A DNA stretch of 64,000 nucleotides. Origin: Rhizobacter sp. Root404 (GTDB lineage Bacteria > Pseudomonadota > Gammaproteobacteria > Burkholderiales > Burkholderiaceae_C). The translations under genes were made by a program, and so were the position numbers. The notes under the pieces were generated by a model, which saw nothing but the letters and a program-made list of their open reading frames with translations, had not been told where the DNA came from and did not search any database. Of this stretch, positions 1 to 8,986 are shown one piece after another (position 1 is the stretch's first letter; every line of letters starts with the position of its first letter). The stretch is taken from NCBI RefSeq assembly GCF_001425865.1, contig NZ_LMDS01000008.1:269-64268 (forward strand), read 5' to 3'.

Positions 1-240
1 GGCGAGCGAATCCTCGGGCTTGAACGCGCCTTCGGTCGGGCGGCCCAGGTGCGAGGTGACCATCACCGCGGCGCCGGCCTTCAGCGCCAGCGCGATGCAC
101 GGGATCGACGCGCGGATGCGGGTGTCTTCGGTGATGCGGCCCGCGTCGTCCAGCGGGACGTTCAGGTCGGCGCGGATGAAGACGCGCTGGCCCTGCGCGA
201 AGCCCGAGGCGATGACCTCGCCGAAGCGCAGCACCTTCAC
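1..240 (-). CDS. pgk: Phosphoglycerate kinase, N-terminal part (runs off window)
   Basis: The 80 codons present encode the N-terminal part of phosphoglycerate kinase, which uses ATP to phosphorylate 3-phosphoglycerate after Rubisco. The stretches RVFIRADLNVPLD and VMVTSHLGRPTEG are the family's substrate-binding loops. I choose the GTG at 240-238, giving VKVLRFGEV; it overlaps the TGA stop of the upstream gap gene (239-237), so the two are probably translationally coupled. It is the last visible gene of the minus-strand Calvin-cycle operon; the C-terminal four fifths lie outside the window. Family call is firm; the non-ATG start is inferred from the overlap and the conserved N-terminus. Confidence 0.93.
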   Translation of the reverse strand, partial: MKVLRFGEVIASGFAQGQRVFIRADLNVPLDDAGRITEDTRIRASIPCIALALKAGAAVMVTSHLGRPTEGAFKPEDSLA

Positions 241-1256
241 TGCAGGCCCCCGGCGCGGGCCAGCGCGATGCTGGTGTCGAGCATGCGGTTGGAGAAGCCC
301 CATTCGTTGTCGTACCAGGCCGAGACCTTGACCAGCCGGCCGCTCACCTTGGTCAGGGTGCTGTCGTAGATGCTGGACGCCGGGTGGTGGTTGAAGTCGA
401 CGCTGACAAGCGGCCCATCGCTGATCGCGAGCACGCCCTTCAGCGGCCCCTCGGCGGCAGCGCGCAGGACCTGGTTCACCTCGTCGACGGTGGTGTCGCG
501 GGCCGCGACGAAGCTGAGGTCGACGATCGAGACGTTGATCGTCGGCACCCGCAGCGCGTGGCCGTCGAGCCGGCCCTTCAGCTCGGGCAGCACCAGGCCG
601 AGCGCGGCGGCGGCGCCGGTCTTGGTCGGGATCATGCTGTGGGTGGCGCTGCGCGCGCGGCGCAGGTCCTCGTGGTACACGTCGGTCAGCACCTGGTCGT
701 TGGTGTAGGCGTGCACCGTCGTCATCAAGCCCGAGACCACGCCGATCGCCGCGTGCAGCGGCTGCACCAGCGGCGCCAGGCAGTTGGTGGTGCAGCTCGC
801 GTTGCTGATCACCGTGTCGCTGCCGTTCAGCACGCCGTGGTTGACGCCGTAGACGATGGTCGCATCCACATCGGCGCCACCCGGTGCCGAGATCACGACC
901 TTCTTCGCGCCGCCGCGCAGGTGCGCCGAGGCCTTCTCCTTCGTGGTGAACAGCCCGGTGCATTCGAGCACCACGTCGACGCCGAGCGCGTGCCAGGGCA
1001 GCTCGGCGGGGTTGCGCTGCGCGAACACGCGGATGCGGTCGCCGTCGACGACCATGCAGTCGCCATCGACGCCGATGCTGCCGGGAAACGGTCCGTGCGC
1101 GGTGTCGTACTTCGTCAGGTGCGCGTTGGTGGCGGGTTGGCCGAGGTCGTTGATCGCGACGATGCGCAGGTCGTGGGCCTTGCCGCCCTCGTAGTGGGCG
1201 CGCAGCACATTGCGGCCGATGCGGCCATAGCCATTGATGGCGACGTTGATGGTCAT
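237..1256 (-). CDS. gap: Glyceraldehyde-3-phosphate dehydrogenase, Calvin-cycle type
   Basis: This 339-residue enzyme reduces 1,3-bisphosphoglycerate to glyceraldehyde-3-phosphate in the reductive phase of the Calvin cycle. The N-terminal dinucleotide fold begins INGYGRIGRN and the catalytic cysteine is C155 in SNASCTTNCLAPL. The C-terminal WYDNEWGFSNRM motif is present. The ATG at 1256 starts exactly at the conserved TINVAINGYG; the reading frame stays open upstream but that extension overlaps cbbZ and has no homologous look. It sits 20 bp after cbbZ and overlaps the pgk GTG start. Cofactor preference cannot be read with certainty; context favours the operon-linked CbbG type. Confidence 0.96.
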   Translation of the reverse strand: MTINVAINGYGRIGRNVLRAHYEGGKAHDLRIVAINDLGQPATNAHLTKYDTAHGPFPGSIGVDGDCMVVDGDRIRVFAQRNPAELPWHALGVDVVLECTGLFTTKEKASAHLRGGAKKVVISAPGGADVDATIVYGVNHGVLNGSDTVISNASCTTNCLAPLVQPLHAAIGVVSGLMTTVHAYTNDQVLTDVYHEDLRRARSATHSMIPTKTGAAAALGLVLPELKGRLDGHALRVPTINVSIVDLSFVAARDTTVDEVNQVLRAAAEGPLKGVLAISDGPLVSVDFNHHPASSIYDSTLTKVSGRLVKVSAWYDNEWGFSNRMLDTSIALARAGGLQ

Positions 1257-1276
1257 GGAATGCAGTGGGATCGGAG

Positions 1277-1951
1277 TCAGGAAAGGGTGATGTGCGTGGG
1301 GTGCGTCAGCAGTGCATCGAGGCTGTCGACCAGCCGGTCGGGCGCGTGGTCGCCGCGCAGCGCGGCGCTGTCGTAGCCGTAGCTCACGGCCCAGACCGGC
1401 ACGCCGGCGTTGCGTGCGGCCTGCACGTCGATGGCCGAGTCGCCGATGAACAGCGCGTCGTCCGCCTCGACGCCGAAGGTGTCCAGCGCATGCCGCAGCA
1501 CCGCCGGGTCGGGCTTGCGCACCGGCAGCGTGTCGCCCGCGACGATCAGGTCGAAGTAGCTCGTGAGGCGATGCGCGGCGAGCACGCGCTGCGTCAGCAC
1601 GCTCTCCTTGTTGGTGATCAGCGCGAGGCGCATGCCCTTCGCCTGCAGGGCGTCGAGCGTCGACACGACACCGGGATAAGGTGCGCTGCGCGTGCCGCAC
1701 GCGGCGGCGCAGTCGCGCTCGAAGCCGGCCCAGGCCGCGTCCACGCTCGGCGACTCGCCGCCGTCGACGTCGTGGTGGCGCAGCGCCTGGCGCAGCAGCT
1801 CGCGCGCGCCGCGACCGATCCAGGTGCGCACCTGTGCCAGCGGCACCGGCGGGCGGCCGAGGCGCGCCAGCAGGGCGTTGACGGCCGCCGCTAGCTCGGG
1901 CGCGGTGTCGATCAGCGTGCCGTCGAGGTCGAACAGGATCAGGCGCGGCAT
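1277..1951 (-). CDS. cbbZ: 2-phosphoglycolate phosphatase (HAD family)
   Basis: A 224-residue HAD-superfamily phosphatase that removes phosphate from 2-phosphoglycolate, the product of Rubisco oxygenation. Motif I is FDLDGTLIDT with D8 as nucleophile and D10 as acid/base; motif II is ALITNK; motif III/IV is GDSAIDVQAARNAG, preceded by the KPDP loop. The ATG at 1951 is preferred over an in-frame upstream start at 1981 because GGGAG lies about 7 bp before it. It lies 19 bp downstream of transketolase and 20 bp before gap. Placement in the Calvin operon separates it from other Gph-like HAD enzymes. Confidence 0.93.
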   Translation of the reverse strand: MPRLILFDLDGTLIDTAPELAAAVNALLARLGRPPVPLAQVRTWIGRGARELLRQALRHHDVDGGESPSVDAAWAGFERDCAAACGTRSAPYPGVVSTLDALQAKGMRLALITNKESVLTQRVLAAHRLTSYFDLIVAGDTLPVRKPDPAVLRHALDTFGVEADDALFIGDSAIDVQAARNAGVPVWAVSYGYDSAALRGDHAPDRLVDSLDALLTHPTHITLS

Positions 1952-1970
1952 CGTGGGTCTCCCGGAAACG

Positions 1971-4007
1971 TCAGGCGGCACCAGCGCGCTCCGCGGCGGC
2001 GAGGCACTGCAGCGTGGCCTCGACCACGCGCTCGGCGGTCAGGCCGAAGTGGCGATACAGGTCGGCGGCGGGGGCCGACTCGCCGAAGCTCGCGATGCCG
2101 ATCACCGCGCCGGAGCGGCCGACATACTTGCGCCAGAAATCGGGGTGCGCAGCCTCGACGGCCATCGCGGGCAGCGGGATCGGCAGCACCGCGTTGCGGT
2201 AGCTCGCGCTTTGCCGATCGAACACCGTGGTGCTCGGCATCGAGACCACGCGCACCGGCACGCCGCGCGCCTCGAGCTCCGCCTGCGCCTGCACGGCGAG
2301 CGCGAGTTCGGAGCCGGTCGCGATCAGCACGGCGCGCGCGCCCTGTCGGTCGCTGAGCACATAGCCGCCGCGTGCGATCCCGGCCGCGTGTTGTGCCTGG
2401 GCGGCGACCGGCAGCGTCTGGCGCGAGAGCGCGAGCACGCTCGGGCCGTCGCGCCGCTTCAGCGCACTGGCCCACGCCACCGCGGTCTCGAGCGTGTCGG
2501 CGGGCCGCCAGACATCGAGGTTCGGAATGATGCGCAGCGACGGCACGTGTTCGACCGACTGGTGGGTCGGCCCGTCCTCGCCCAGGCCGATGCTGTCGTG
2601 GGTGAAGACGTGGATCACGCGGCGCTTCATCAGCGCGGCCATGCGGATCGCGTTGCGGCTGTAGTCGCTGAAGGTCAGGAAGGTGCCCGCATACGGGATC
2701 AGTCCGCCGTGCAGCGCGATGCCGTTCATGATCGCGGCCATGCCGAACTCGCGCACGCCGTAGCTCAGGTGGTTGCCGGGTCGGTCGCGGCCCGCGGCGA
2801 CGTGGCCGGTGAAGTCGGTGAGGTTCGATCCGGTCAGGTCGGCCGAGCCGCCGAACAGCTCCGGCAAGCCCGGCGCGAACGCGTTCAGCGCGAGCTGCGA
2901 GGCGCGTCGCGTGGCAACGGCCTGGGCGTCGGCGGCCAGGCGCGGCAGGACCTGCGCGACCTGCGCATCGAAGCCGGGCGGCAAGTCACCCTGCATGCGG
3001 CGCAGGAACTCGGCGCCGAGCTCCGGGTGCGCGCGCGCATACGCGGCGAAGCGCTCGGCCCAGCCGGCCTGCAGTGCCTTGCCGCTGGCGCGGGCGTCCC
3101 ACGCGGCACCCAGTTCGGCAGGGATCTCGAACGGCGGATGCGACCAGCCGAGCTGCGCGCGCATCGCGGCGAGTTCGTCGGCGCCGAGCGCGGCGCCGTG
3201 CACGTCCGCGCTGCCCGCCTTGTGCGGCGCACCGCGGCCGATCGTGGTGCGGCAGCAGATCAGCGTCGGGCGGCCTTCGGGCGTCGCGGCCTGCGCGCGC
3301 GCCTGCCCGATCGCCGCGTCGACTGCCGCGGCGTCGTGGCCGTCGACCGCGGCGATCACGTTCCAGCCGTAGGCGCGGAAGCGCGCCGGTGTGTCGTCGG
3401 TGAACCAGCCTTCGACCCGGCCGTCGATCGAGATGCCGTTGTCGTCGTACAGCGCGATCAGCTTGCTCAGCCGCAGCGTGCCGGCGAGCGAGCAGGCCTC
3501 GTGGCTCACGCCTTCCATCAGGCAGCCGTCGCCGAGGAAGACCCAGGTCAGGTGGTCGACGATCGCGTGGCCGGGCCGGTTGAACTCGACCGCGAGCTGC
3601 TTCTCCGCCAGCGCCATGCCGACCGCGTTCGCCAGGCCCTGGCCGAGCGGGCCGGTGGTGGTCTCGACGCCGGGGGTTACGTCGACCTCGGGGTGACCCG
3701 GGGTCAGGCTGTGCAGCTTGCGGAAGCGCTTGATGTCGTCGATGCCGAGCGCGTAGCCGCTCAGGTGCAGCAACGCGTACAGCAGCATCGACGCATGGCC
3801 GTTCGACAGCACGAAGCGGTCGCGGTCGACCCAGTGCGGGTCGGCCGGGTTGTGGCGCAGGTGGCGGCTCCACACCACTTCGGCCATCTCGGCCATGCCC
3901 ATCGGTGCGCCGGGGTGGCCGCTCCTGGCGTGCTCGACGGCGTCGGCGGCGAGCACGCGGAGTGCGTCGGCCATGCGGCGGCGCAACTGAGGATCAGTCG
4001 TTGTCAT
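1971..4007 (-). CDS. cbbT: Transketolase, Calvin-cycle type
   Basis: A full-length transketolase of 678 residues that moves two-carbon ketol units between sugar phosphates to regenerate ribulose-5-phosphate. Landmarks in order are SGHPGAPMG (29-37), the thiamine diphosphate motif beginning GDG at 159-161 and ending at N190, and the pyrimidine-domain segment FTHDSIGLGEDGPTHQ. The C-terminal domain carries VRVVSMPSTTVFDRQ. The start follows cbbP by 15 bp. No frameshift or missing region is visible. A separate housekeeping transketolase may exist elsewhere; operon position assigns this copy to CO2 fixation. Confidence 0.96.
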   Translation of the reverse strand: MTTTDPQLRRRMADALRVLAADAVEHARSGHPGAPMGMAEMAEVVWSRHLRHNPADPHWVDRDRFVLSNGHASMLLYALLHLSGYALGIDDIKRFRKLHSLTPGHPEVDVTPGVETTTGPLGQGLANAVGMALAEKQLAVEFNRPGHAIVDHLTWVFLGDGCLMEGVSHEACSLAGTLRLSKLIALYDDNGISIDGRVEGWFTDDTPARFRAYGWNVIAAVDGHDAAAVDAAIGQARAQAATPEGRPTLICCRTTIGRGAPHKAGSADVHGAALGADELAAMRAQLGWSHPPFEIPAELGAAWDARASGKALQAGWAERFAAYARAHPELGAEFLRRMQGDLPPGFDAQVAQVLPRLAADAQAVATRRASQLALNAFAPGLPELFGGSADLTGSNLTDFTGHVAAGRDRPGNHLSYGVREFGMAAIMNGIALHGGLIPYAGTFLTFSDYSRNAIRMAALMKRRVIHVFTHDSIGLGEDGPTHQSVEHVPSLRIIPNLDVWRPADTLETAVAWASALKRRDGPSVLALSRQTLPVAAQAQHAAGIARGGYVLSDRQGARAVLIATGSELALAVQAQAELEARGVPVRVVSMPSTTVFDRQSASYRNAVLPIPLPAMAVEAAHPDFWRKYVGRSGAVIGIASFGESAPAADLYRHFGLTAERVVEATLQCLAAAERAGAA

Positions 4008-4022
4008 CGGGGTCTCCGGAGG

Positions 4023-4898
4023 TCAGGCGGCGCGGCGCTTCTGGTCCATCAGGCGCAGGATCATCGGCGTGAAGATCAGCTGCATCGCCAGGCCCATCTT
4101 CCCGCCGGGGACGACGAGGTTGTTGGGTCGGGACATGAAGGAGTCGTGCAGCATGCCGAGCAGGTAAGAGAAGTCGATGCCCTTCGGGTTGGCGAAGCGG
4201 ATCACGACCAGACTCTCGTCCGCGCTCGGGATGTCCTTGGCGATGAACGGGTTCGAGGTGTCGACCGTCGGCACGCGCTGGAAGTTGACGTGGGTGCGGC
4301 TGAACTGCGGGCAGATGTGGTTCACGTAGTCGGGCATGCGGCGCAGGATCGTGTCGGTCACCGCCTCGGGACTGTAGCCGCGCAGGTTCTGGTCGCGGTG
4401 CAGCTTCTGGATCCACTCGAGGTTGATGACCGGCACCACACCCACGAGCAGATCGACATGCCGCGCCACGTCGGTCGTGCCGTGCTCGAAGCCGCCGTGC
4501 AGGCCCTCGTAGAACAGCAGGTCGCTGCCGTCGATCATCGGTTGCCACGGCGTGAACGTGCCGGGCTCGCCGCCGAGTTCCTTGGCCTCGCCGGCGTCGT
4601 GGATGTAGCGCCGGACCTGGCCGGTGCCGCTCTCGCCGTAGCTCTGGAAGACTTCGGCGAGCGTGTCGAGCAGGTTGGACTCGGGCCCGAAGTGGCTGAT
4701 CTGCGGCCCTTCGCCGGCATCGGCGCGGCGCACGCGCTCGCGCATCTCGGCGCGGTCGTAGCGGTGGAACGAATCGCCTTCGAGCACCTGCGCGCGGATC
4801 TTTTCGCGGCGGAAGATGTGCGTGAAGCTCTTCATCACGGTCGTGGTGCCGGCACCGGACGAACCGGTCACGGCGATGATGGGGTGACGTGTGCTCAT
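4023..4898 (-). CDS. cbbP: Phosphoribulokinase
   Basis: A 291-residue phosphoribulokinase that makes the Rubisco substrate ribulose-1,5-bisphosphate from ribulose-5-phosphate and ATP. Residues 12-20 form the P-loop GSSGAGTTT, with two threonines after the glycine as in the bacterial class I enzyme. EGDSFHRYDR and YEGLHGG carry catalytic and substrate-contact residues. The ATG at 4898 (MSTRHPII) is chosen over one 21 bp upstream because the longer form overlaps cbbF and a GAGAG sequence precedes the shorter one. Only 7 bp separate it from cbbF. Confidence 0.96.
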   Translation of the reverse strand: MSTRHPIIAVTGSSGAGTTTVMKSFTHIFRREKIRAQVLEGDSFHRYDRAEMRERVRRADAGEGPQISHFGPESNLLDTLAEVFQSYGESGTGQVRRYIHDAGEAKELGGEPGTFTPWQPMIDGSDLLFYEGLHGGFEHGTTDVARHVDLLVGVVPVINLEWIQKLHRDQNLRGYSPEAVTDTILRRMPDYVNHICPQFSRTHVNFQRVPTVDTSNPFIAKDIPSADESLVVIRFANPKGIDFSYLLGMLHDSFMSRPNNLVVPGGKMGLAMQLIFTPMILRLMDQKRRAA

Positions 4899-4905
4899 GG
4901 AACTC

Positions 4906-5979
4906 TCAGGCCAGCGCACCGAACAGCGAGCGCTCGTTGAACAGGGGCGAGGCGAACGGGCGATCGGTGCCCGCGTCGAACTCGGCGTGGTAGCGGTCGA
5001 TGCGCTCGACTTCCTCGCGCGAGCCGAGGATCACGGGCACGCGCTGGTGCAATCCCTCGGGCTGCACGTCGAGCAGGCGCGCGCGTCCGGTGGAGGCGGC
5101 ACCGCCGGCCTGCTCGATCAGCATCGCGATCGGATTGGCCTCGTAAAGCAGGCGCAGGCGGCCGGGCTTGGAGGCGTCCTTGGTGTCGCGCGGGTACATG
5201 AAGACGCCGCCGCGCATCAGGATGCGGTGCACCTCGGCGACCATCGAGGCGATCCAGCGCATGTTGAAATCGCGCCCGCGCTCGCCGCTGCGGCCGTCCT
5301 GGCACTCGGCCACATAGCGCTTCACCGGCGCTTCCCAGAAGCGCGCGTTGCTGGTGTTGATCGCGAACTCGCTGGTCTGTGCCGGGATCAGCAGGTGCGG
5401 GTGGGTCAGGATGAAGTTGCCGATCTCGCGGTCGAGCGTGAACCCATGGGTGCCGGTGCCGACGCTGAGCACCAGCATCGTCGCCGGGCCGTAGATCGCG
5501 TAGCCGGCGGCGACCTGCGTGCGGCCGGGCTGCAGGAAGTCGGCCGTCGCCGGCGCGGCGGTCGCGTCGTGGCGCAGCACCGAGAAGATGGTGCCGACCG
5601 AGACGTTCACGTCGGTGTTCGACGAGCCGTCGAGCGGGTCGAACACCAGCAGGTAGCGGCCGCGCGCGTACTCGCTCGGCACCGCGTGCGGCTCGTCGAG
5701 TTCCTCGGAAGCCATGCCCGCGACCAGCCCGCCCCACTCGCAGCTGCGGATCACGGCCTCGTTGGCGAGTACGTCGAGCTTCTTCTGGGTCTCGCCCTGG
5801 ACGTTGCGGTTGTCGAGCTCGCCGAGGAAGCCGCCGAGCGCGCCCTTGGCGGTCATCGCGGCGATCGCCTTGACGGCGGCGGCGACGTCGACCAGCAGCG
5901 CGCCGAGGTCGTTGGCGCCCTCGACGTTCTTCAGTTGCTGGATCAGGAATTTCGACAGCGTGGTGCGTCCGAGATGCAT
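4906..5979 (-). CDS. cbbF: Fructose-1,6-bisphosphatase class I
   Basis: A 357-residue class I fructose-1,6-bisphosphatase that hydrolyses FBP, and possibly sedoheptulose-1,7-bisphosphate, in the regeneration phase of the Calvin cycle. The metal-binding signature DPLDGSSN occupies residues 114-121, with upstream acidic ligands in SEELDEP (91-97). The C-terminal GGAAS segment and the DRPFASPLFN tail match the proteobacterial Fbp family. It is 12 bp from cbbX upstream and 7 bp from cbbP downstream. Activity on the seven-carbon substrate is family knowledge and cannot be seen in the sequence. Confidence 0.95.
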   Translation of the reverse strand: MHLGRTTLSKFLIQQLKNVEGANDLGALLVDVAAAVKAIAAMTAKGALGGFLGELDNRNVQGETQKKLDVLANEAVIRSCEWGGLVAGMASEELDEPHAVPSEYARGRYLLVFDPLDGSSNTDVNVSVGTIFSVLRHDATAAPATADFLQPGRTQVAAGYAIYGPATMLVLSVGTGTHGFTLDREIGNFILTHPHLLIPAQTSEFAINTSNARFWEAPVKRYVAECQDGRSGERGRDFNMRWIASMVAEVHRILMRGGVFMYPRDTKDASKPGRLRLLYEANPIAMLIEQAGGAASTGRARLLDVQPEGLHQRVPVILGSREEVERIDRYHAEFDAGTDRPFASPLFNERSLFGALA

Positions 5980-5991
5980 GTGATTTCTACC

Positions 5992-6921
5992 TCATTCCTT
6001 GTTCGTGGACGCGGCCTGGAAGACACGGCTCGCGAGAATGTCGGCCGGCAGCAGCGTCGTCAGGTCGTCGCGCGTCAGCCTGCGCTCGCGGTCGACGAAG
6101 AGGCGGCTCGCCTGGCGCAAGCGCGAGCGATCGAGTGCGTTGCGCACGCTGCGGGCGTTCGCAAAGTGCGGCTGCGCGATGCGGCGTTCGAGATAAGCTG
6201 CGAAGGCCTCGCGCGCGCCGTCGCCGAAGCTGTAGTTCATGCCGGTCAGCATGCGGTCGGCGATCTGCACCAACTCGTCTTCGGCGTAATCGGGAAAGTC
6301 CAGGTGATGCGCAATGCGCGAGGACAGGCCGGGGTTGGACTTGAAGAAGGTGTCCATGCGGTCCTTGTAGCCGGCGACGATGACGACCAGATCGTCGCGC
6401 TGGTTCTCCATGACTTGCAGCAGGATCTCGATCGCCTCCTGCCCGTAGTCGCGTTCGTTCTCGGGGCGATACAGGTAATACGCCTCGTCGATGAAGAGCA
6501 CACCGCCCATCGCCCTCTTCAGCACTTCCTTGGTCTTGGGCGCGGTGTGGCCGATGTACTGGCCGACCAGGTCGTCACGTGTCACGCTCACGACATGGCC
6601 CTTGCGCACGTAGCCGAGCCGATGAAGGATCTCTGCCATGCGCATCGCCACCGTCGTCTTGCCGGTGCCCGGGTTGCCGGTGAAGCTCATGTGCAACGAC
6701 GGGGCGACATTGCCGCCCGCGGCTGCAAGCCCGAGGTTCAGACGCAACTTGTCGATCACGAGCAGCGCCGCGATGTCGCGGACGCGGGCCTTGACCGGCG
6801 CGAGGCCGATCAGGTCCGTATCGAGTTCGTCCATCACCGCTTCGACCTGGCTTTGCGCAAGAACATCGCTCACGGTGACTGCGGTCGACGTGGCCTGGCC
6901 TTCCTGGGACATCGCATTCAC
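5992..6921 (-). CDS. cbbX: Red-type Rubisco activase (AAA+)
   Basis: A 309-residue AAA+ ATPase that removes inhibitory sugar phosphates from red-type Rubisco by pulling on the large-subunit C-terminus. Walker A is GNPGTGKT at 82-89, Walker B is VLFIDEA at 141-147, and YIGHT at 122-126 is the pore-loop region. The first residue is a GTG at 6921: AAGGAG lies 7 bp before it, which favours it over the ATG three codons later. It follows cbbS by 27 bp. Its presence agrees with the form IC large and small subunits next to it. Confidence 0.96.
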   Translation of the reverse strand: MNAMSQEGQATSTAVTVSDVLAQSQVEAVMDELDTDLIGLAPVKARVRDIAALLVIDKLRLNLGLAAAGGNVAPSLHMSFTGNPGTGKTTVAMRMAEILHRLGYVRKGHVVSVTRDDLVGQYIGHTAPKTKEVLKRAMGGVLFIDEAYYLYRPENERDYGQEAIEILLQVMENQRDDLVVIVAGYKDRMDTFFKSNPGLSSRIAHHLDFPDYAEDELVQIADRMLTGMNYSFGDGAREAFAAYLERRIAQPHFANARSVRNALDRSRLRQASRLFVDRERRLTRDDLTTLLPADILASRVFQAASTNKE

Positions 6922-6948
6922 GTCGCGGCTCCTTCGTCGGCAGACGAT

Positions 6949-7383
6949 CTAGTAACGCTCGCCTTCGGGCTTGTCGGTCGCGTAGGACGAGATGCGGTAA
7001 TGCACCTGCCGGCCGTCGCCCTCCTGGCGCGCCAGACCGAAGCCCGGCTCTTTCGGCGGTCGGTTGACGATGAACGACATGCGCGGCGATTCCACCCCCT
7101 GCGTCGAATCGAAGGCCGTGACGCGAACGTAGTGGTTCGGGAACGTCTTGCGGCAGCTGTTGATCTCCATCAGGATGCCGGCGGGATCCTTCAGGTCGAA
7201 CATCGGGTTGCCGAACATCTCCCAATACGTGTTGCGCGGGTGCGGGTCGTCGGTGTATTCGACGCCGACTGCGTAGTTGTTCTTCAGCGCGTACTCGATC
7301 TGCTTGCCGATCTGCGCGTCGGTCAGGTCGGGCAGGTACGAGAACTGGCCCTGCGTCACGCGGTTGCCGTGGTTGGTCATCAT
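6949..7383 (-). CDS. cbbS: Rubisco small subunit, form IC
   Basis: A 144-residue small subunit of ribulose-1,5-bisphosphate carboxylase/oxygenase, which assembles with CbbL as L8S8. The N-terminal QGQFSYLPDLTDAQI and the YWEMFGNPMFD segment are characteristic, and the protein extends past the green-type length with a C-terminal stretch ending DKPEGERY, as in red-type enzymes. Translation starts at the first of two adjacent ATG codons (7383), with AAAGGAG about 8 bp upstream. It lies 14 bp downstream of cbbL. Confidence 0.97.
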   Translation of the reverse strand: MMTNHGNRVTQGQFSYLPDLTDAQIGKQIEYALKNNYAVGVEYTDDPHPRNTYWEMFGNPMFDLKDPAGILMEINSCRKTFPNHYVRVTAFDSTQGVESPRMSFIVNRPPKEPGFGLARQEGDGRQVHYRISSYATDKPEGERY

Positions 7384-7397
7384 GGTGTGGTCTCCTT

Positions 7398-8885
7398 TCA
7401 GGTCGACATCGACGGCGTCGGCACGAAGTCCGCAGTGTCGGTGGATTCGTAGTTGAAACTGATTTCGCCCCAGGTATCGATCGCCGCCTTCAGTGGCGAG
7501 CACCACTTGGCGGCGTCCTTCAGGATCTGCGGGCCCTCGTTCCAGATGTCTCGGCCTTCGTTGCGCGCCAGCACCATGGTTTCGAGCGCCACGCGATTCG
7601 CCGTCGCACCGGCCTGGATGCCCTGCGGGTGGCCGATCGTGCCGCCACCGAACTGCAACACCACGTCGTCGCCGAGGTAGGTCAGCAACTGGTGCATCTG
7701 GCCGGCGTGGATGCCACCCGAAGCGACCGGCATCACCTTGTTCAGCGAGGCCCAGTGCTGCTCGAAGAACAAACCCTTCTCCAGTTGGACCGGGGTGTGC
7801 GTGTCGAGCAAGGTGTCGTAGAAGCCGCGGATCATCGCCGGGTCGCCCTCGAGCTTCCCGACCACCGTGCCGGCGTGGATGTGGTCGACGCCTGCCATGC
7901 GCATCCACTTGCAGATCACGCGGAAGTTCATGCCGTGGTTCTTCTGCCGCGAGTAGGTGCTGTTGCCCGCGCGGTGCAGGTGAAGAATCATGTCGTTCTT
8001 GCGCGCCCACAGCGCCATGCTCTGAATCGCGGTGTAGCCGATCACCAGGTCGATCATGATGATCACCGAGCCCAGGCTCTTCGCAAACTCGGCGCGTGCG
8101 TACATCTCCTCCATCGTGCCTGCGGTGACGTTCAGGTAGTGGCCCTTGACCTCGCCGCTGGCCGCGCTCGCCTTGTTGACGGCTTCCATGCAGTAGAGGA
8201 AGCGATCACGCCAGTGCATGAAGGGCTGCGAGTTGATGTTCTCGTCGTCCTTCATGAAATCGAGGCCGCCCTTCAGGCCTTCGTAGACGACACGGCCGTA
8301 GTTCCGGCCCGACAGGCCGAGCTTGGGCTTGGTCGTCGCGCCGAGCAGCGGGCGGCCGAATTTGTCGAGGCGCTCGCGCTCGACAATGACGCCTGTTGCC
8401 GGGCCCTGAAACGTCTTCAGGTAGGCCACCGGAATGCGCATGTCTTCCAGACGCAGCGCCTTCACCGCCTTGAAGCCGAACACGTTGCCGATGATCGACG
8501 CCGTCAGGTTCGCGATCGAGCCGCCTTCAAACAGGTCGATGTCATACGCGATGTAGGCGAAGTACTGCGCCTCGGTCTTTGTGCCCACGCCGGTGTTGGG
8601 CACCGCGTCGACACGGAAGGCCTTGGCGCGGTAGAGGTCGCAGGCTGTCAGGCGGTCGGTCCACACCACCGTCCAGGTGGCGGTGGACGATTCGCCGGCC
8701 ACGGCCGCAGCGCACTCTTCGGCATCGACGCCTTCTTGTGGCGTGATGCGGAACAGGGCAATGAGGTCGGTCTCCTTCGGGACGTAGTCGGGCTGCCAGT
8801 AGCCCATTTGCTTGTATTTGAGGACGCCAGCGGTGTATCGCTTCTTGACGTCTGTCATCATGCCGTCTTCGATTGGTTTGTTCAT
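7398..8885 (-). CDS. cbbL: Rubisco large subunit, form IC (red type)
   Basis: A 495-residue large subunit of Rubisco, the CO2-fixing enzyme. The first catalytic lysine is in ATTKPKLGLSGRNYG (K186) and the carbamylated lysine with its metal ligands is in GGLDFMKDDENINSQ (K212, D214, E215); the methionine before K212 is usual in red-type enzymes. The ATG at 8885 (MNKPIEDG) is chosen over one 36 bp upstream because GGAGG sits 8 bp before it and homologues begin near here. It is the first gene of the operon and divergent from cbbR. Confidence 0.97.
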   Translation of the reverse strand: MNKPIEDGMMTDVKKRYTAGVLKYKQMGYWQPDYVPKETDLIALFRITPQEGVDAEECAAAVAGESSTATWTVVWTDRLTACDLYRAKAFRVDAVPNTGVGTKTEAQYFAYIAYDIDLFEGGSIANLTASIIGNVFGFKAVKALRLEDMRIPVAYLKTFQGPATGVIVERERLDKFGRPLLGATTKPKLGLSGRNYGRVVYEGLKGGLDFMKDDENINSQPFMHWRDRFLYCMEAVNKASAASGEVKGHYLNVTAGTMEEMYARAEFAKSLGSVIIMIDLVIGYTAIQSMALWARKNDMILHLHRAGNSTYSRQKNHGMNFRVICKWMRMAGVDHIHAGTVVGKLEGDPAMIRGFYDTLLDTHTPVQLEKGLFFEQHWASLNKVMPVASGGIHAGQMHQLLTYLGDDVVLQFGGGTIGHPQGIQAGATANRVALETMVLARNEGRDIWNEGPQILKDAAKWCSPLKAAIDTWGEISFNYESTDTADFVPTPSMST

Positions 8886-8906
8886 CGCCGCGTCCTCCAT
8901 TGGTTG

Positions 8907-8920
8907 TGCGTTGAGATGCA
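8907..8920. promoter_or_regulatory. Imperfect dyad in the cbbR-cbbL intergenic region
   Basis: The 101 bp between the cbbL and cbbR start codons must contain both promoters and the CbbR binding sites. Within it, TGCGTTGAGATGCA has a TGC-N8-GCA arrangement, about the spacing of a LysR-type box. It lies close to the cbbL start (about 22 bp), so it is only a candidate; no clean sigma-70 boxes stand out. The regulatory role is inferred from the divergent layout. Confidence 0.35.
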
Positions 8921-8986
8921 CTGTAGAAAGAGGCTCGCCATCGGGGAAGTCACGTGTTTTGACCGCTCGGGTAAGGAACGCTGAAG

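Noticed and set aside
1692..4940. Very long plus-strand reading frame (1082 codons) opposite the cbb genes
   Set aside because: It is the antisense shadow of cbbT, cbbP and cbbZ in GC-rich DNA: composition is Arg/Ala/Gly/His-rich, no domain is recognisable, and the minus-strand proteins are clearly real.
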